NCBI RefSeq assembly: GCF_002831565.1 | Contig: NZ_CP025096.1 | Location: 1,240,001-1,304,000 of the forward strand | Direction of reading: 5' to 3' | Length of the DNA stretch: 64,000 nt | DNA from: Spirosoma pollinicola | GTDB taxonomy: Bacteria > Bacteroidota > Bacteroidia > Cytophagales > Spirosomataceae | Shown: positions 62,446 to 64,000 of the stretch, one piece after another | How positions within the stretch are numbered: position 1 is the first letter of the stretch | How the letters are laid out: each line of letters opens with the position of its first letter | Notes under the pieces: model-generated | What the model was told of the DNA's origin: nothing | Databases searched by the model: none | What the model saw: the letters and a program-made list of their open reading frames with translations, nothing else | Made by a program: the position numbers and the translations under genes

Positions 62446-64000
62446 ATGATTTCCATTACGAACCTATCGTACTATCTCGGTAGCCGGGCTTTATACGAAA
62501 ATGCCTCGCTACATATCAAGCCAAACCAGAAGATCGGCCTAATCGGCCTCAATGGTACCGGCAAGTCAACGTTACTCCGTATCATCAATGGTGAGTATCA
62601 ACCCGATGGAGGAATTATTTCCAAAGCGGGCGATGTTTCGATCGGTTTCCTGAATCAGGATTTGCTGTCGTACCAAACCGACGAGTCAATTCTGGCCGTA
62701 GCCATGCAGGCATTTGCCCGGCAAAATGAGTTGCAAATCAAGATTGAGGAACTGCTCCAGCAGATGGAGACAAACTATACCGATGATCTGGTTGATAAAT
62801 TAGGAAAGGCGCAGGAAGAGTTCGACGCGCTGGACGGCTATACAATCCAGTCGAGAGCCGAAGAGATTCTGGAAGGGCTTGGGTTCTCAACCGAAGAACT
62901 GAGTAAACCCTTGAAGCTATTCTCCGGAGGCTGGCGGATGCGCGTAATGCTCGCTAAACTGCTGCTTGAAAAGCCTTCTTTACTGATGCTCGATGAGCCA
63001 ACCAACCACCTGGACTTACCGTCTATTCAGTGGGTTGAAAAGTACGTTCAGAATTACGAAGGGTCTGTCATTGTGGTCTCCCACGATAGAGAGTTCGTGG
63101 ATAATGTGGTGGATACCATTGTTGAAGTGTCGGGCGCAAAATTGAATTATTATGCGGGCGACTACTCTTACTATATGGAGGAGAAGAGCCTGCGGAATGA
63201 GATTCAGAAGGGCGCATTTGAAAACCAGCAGGCTAAAATTCGCCAGACAGAGCGGTTTATCGAACGGTTTAAGGCGAAAGCATCAAAGGCGAAACAGGCG
63301 CAAAGCCGGGTTAAACAACTCGAACGTATGGAGCTTGTCGATGACGTGATCGACAGCAGCGCACGGGTTAACTTTAAATTCAACTTCTCTCAGCAACCCG
63401 GTCGGCATATTCTGCACCTGGATGATATATCGAAGGCTTACGGCCCCAAACGTATTCTGACCCACTCGACGGCCCGGCTCGAACGGGGTGATAAAGTGGC
63501 ATTGATTGGTGCCAATGGACGCGGTAAATCGACGTTGCTGCGCATTATTTCCGGATCAGAACCTGTTGACGGTGAGCGTGTTTTGGGCTATAATGTTTCG
63601 TTTAGCTTCTATGCGCAGCACCAGCTTGAGTCGCTTCGGGTGGAGGATTCGATGCTGGAAGAGCTCAAACAGGCAAACCCATCGAAATCGGATGGTGAAC
63701 TGCGGGGTGTATTAGGTTGCTTCCTGTTCTCGGGTGATGACGTATTCAAGAAAATCAAAGTGCTGTCGGGGGGAGAGAAATCGCGTGTAGCCCTGGCCAA
63801 AGTACTGCTCTCACAAGCGAATTTCCTGTTGCTCGACGAACCGACCAACCACTTGGATATGCAGTCGGTGAATATCCTGATTCAGGCACTGCAGCAGTAT
63901 GAAGGTACGTATGTGGTTGTTTCCCACGACCGGTATTTCGTGTCGCAGATTGCCAATAAAATCTGGTACATCGAAGACGAGCAGATCAAAGAGTATCCGG
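62446..64000 (+). CDS. ABC-F family ATPase (3' end beyond window)
   Basis: 518 codons visible from the ATG at 62446. There are two ABC ATPase domains. In the first, the P-loop is GLNGTGKST, the signature FSGGWRMR and Walker B LLMLDEPTNHLD. In the second, the P-loop is GANGRGKST, the signature LSGGEKSR and Walker B FLLLDEPTNHLD. A basic linker between them (KAKASKAKQAQSRVKQLERM) is typical of ABC-F proteins. There are no membrane segments; these are soluble, ribosome-associated factors that resolve stalled translation or confer antibiotic resistance. The sequence looks like the Uup/YdiF-type housekeeping group. The C-terminus is off the window. Confidence 0.93.
   Translation, partial: MISITNLSYYLGSRALYENASLHIKPNQKIGLIGLNGTGKSTLLRIINGEYQPDGGIISKAGDVSIGFLNQDLLSYQTDESILAVAMQAFARQNELQIKIEELLQQMETNYTDDLVDKLGKAQEEFDALDGYTIQSRAEEILEGLGFSTEELSKPLKLFSGGWRMRVMLAKLLLEKPSLLMLDEPTNHLDLPSIQWVEKYVQNYEGSVIVVSHDREFVDNVVDTIVEVSGAKLNYYAGDYSYYMEEKSLRNEIQKGAFENQQAKIRQTERFIERFKAKASKAKQAQSRVKQLERMELVDDVIDSSARVNFKFNFSQQPGRHILHLDDISKAYGPKRILTHSTARLERGDKVALIGANGRGKSTLLRIISGSEPVDGERVLGYNVSFSFYAQHQLESLRVEDSMLEELKQANPSKSDGELRGVLGCFLFSGDDVFKKIKVLSGGEKSRVALAKVLLSQANFLLLDEPTNHLDMQSVNILIQALQQYEGTYVVVSHDRYFVSQIANKIWYIEDEQIKEYP

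Noticed and set aside
1-64000. CRISPR arrays, rRNA genes, integrases or complete insertion sequences
   Set aside because: No regular spaced direct repeats, rRNA motifs or transposase/integrase domains were seen on either strand.

Overview
The window looks like a chromosomal segment of a Cytophagales bacterium (Bacteroidota), most like Spirosoma or a close relative. This is inferred from gene content, not from a database search: two SusC/SusD pairs with ECF sigma/FecR regulators, DUF5686, DUF5916 and DUF4974 proteins, LytTR signalling, and -7 boxes of the TAnnTTTG type.

Region by region. 1-5.6 kb (minus strand): a compact operon resembling Bacteroidota inositol-sphingolipid loci (PgpA-like phosphatase, GtrA, DUF5686 outer-membrane protein, CDP-alcohol phosphatidyltransferase fused to a DUF4833-like domain, AUR1-like PAP2 enzyme cut by the window edge). 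5.7-12.6 kb: TetR regulator, PfkB kinase, CotH-like exported protein, orphan Pycsar-effector-like membrane protein, a histidine kinase interrupted by an in-frame TAA, and its divergent LytTR response regulator. 12.7-14.4 kb: exported eight-repeat PQQ-type propeller protein. 14.5-16 kb: a decaying stretch with a degenerate tRNA-Thr copy, a broken carboxymuconolactone decarboxylase gene, a cupin and a truncated SDR gene. 16-25 kb: lipoprotein, AraC regulator, Tat-exported carboxylesterase, a PaoABC-like molybdenum aldehyde oxidoreductase, and remnants of another molybdo-oxidoreductase. 25-35 kb: assorted single genes (DUF4260, an AraC gene broken by TAG, membrane protein, racemase-like protein, Crp/Fnr, oxidoreductases, hydrolase, beta-barrel). 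35-37.3 kb: DUF5916 protein.

37.9-61.8 kb is the functional core: two paralogous sigma-FecR-SusC-SusD modules in the same orientation. The first is followed by a pectin-degradation operon (GH28, CE12 acetylesterase, CE8 pectin methylesterase, GH43, GH105, propeller protein). Two minus-strand esterases lie between the modules. Each SusC has an N-terminal STN domain, so ligand binding at the outer membrane should signal through FecR to the ECF sigma factor. Both FecR genes are preceded by a nearly identical 27-bp element (24/27), and both susC genes share a 43-bp leader (28/43). The window closes with a MITE-like inverted repeat, an intact tRNA-Thr(CGU) and an ABC-F ATPase cut by the right edge.

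Most notable: the inositol-lipid operon with its fusion enzyme; the tRNA-Thr relic 47,760 bp from the intact gene in the same orientation, so the interval between could be an old island, although no integrase is visible; the cluster of genes broken by in-frame TAA/TAG codons between 9.7 and 26 kb; the orphan Pycsar-like effector; and the duplicated sigma/FecR/SusCD modules with shared promoter-like elements.
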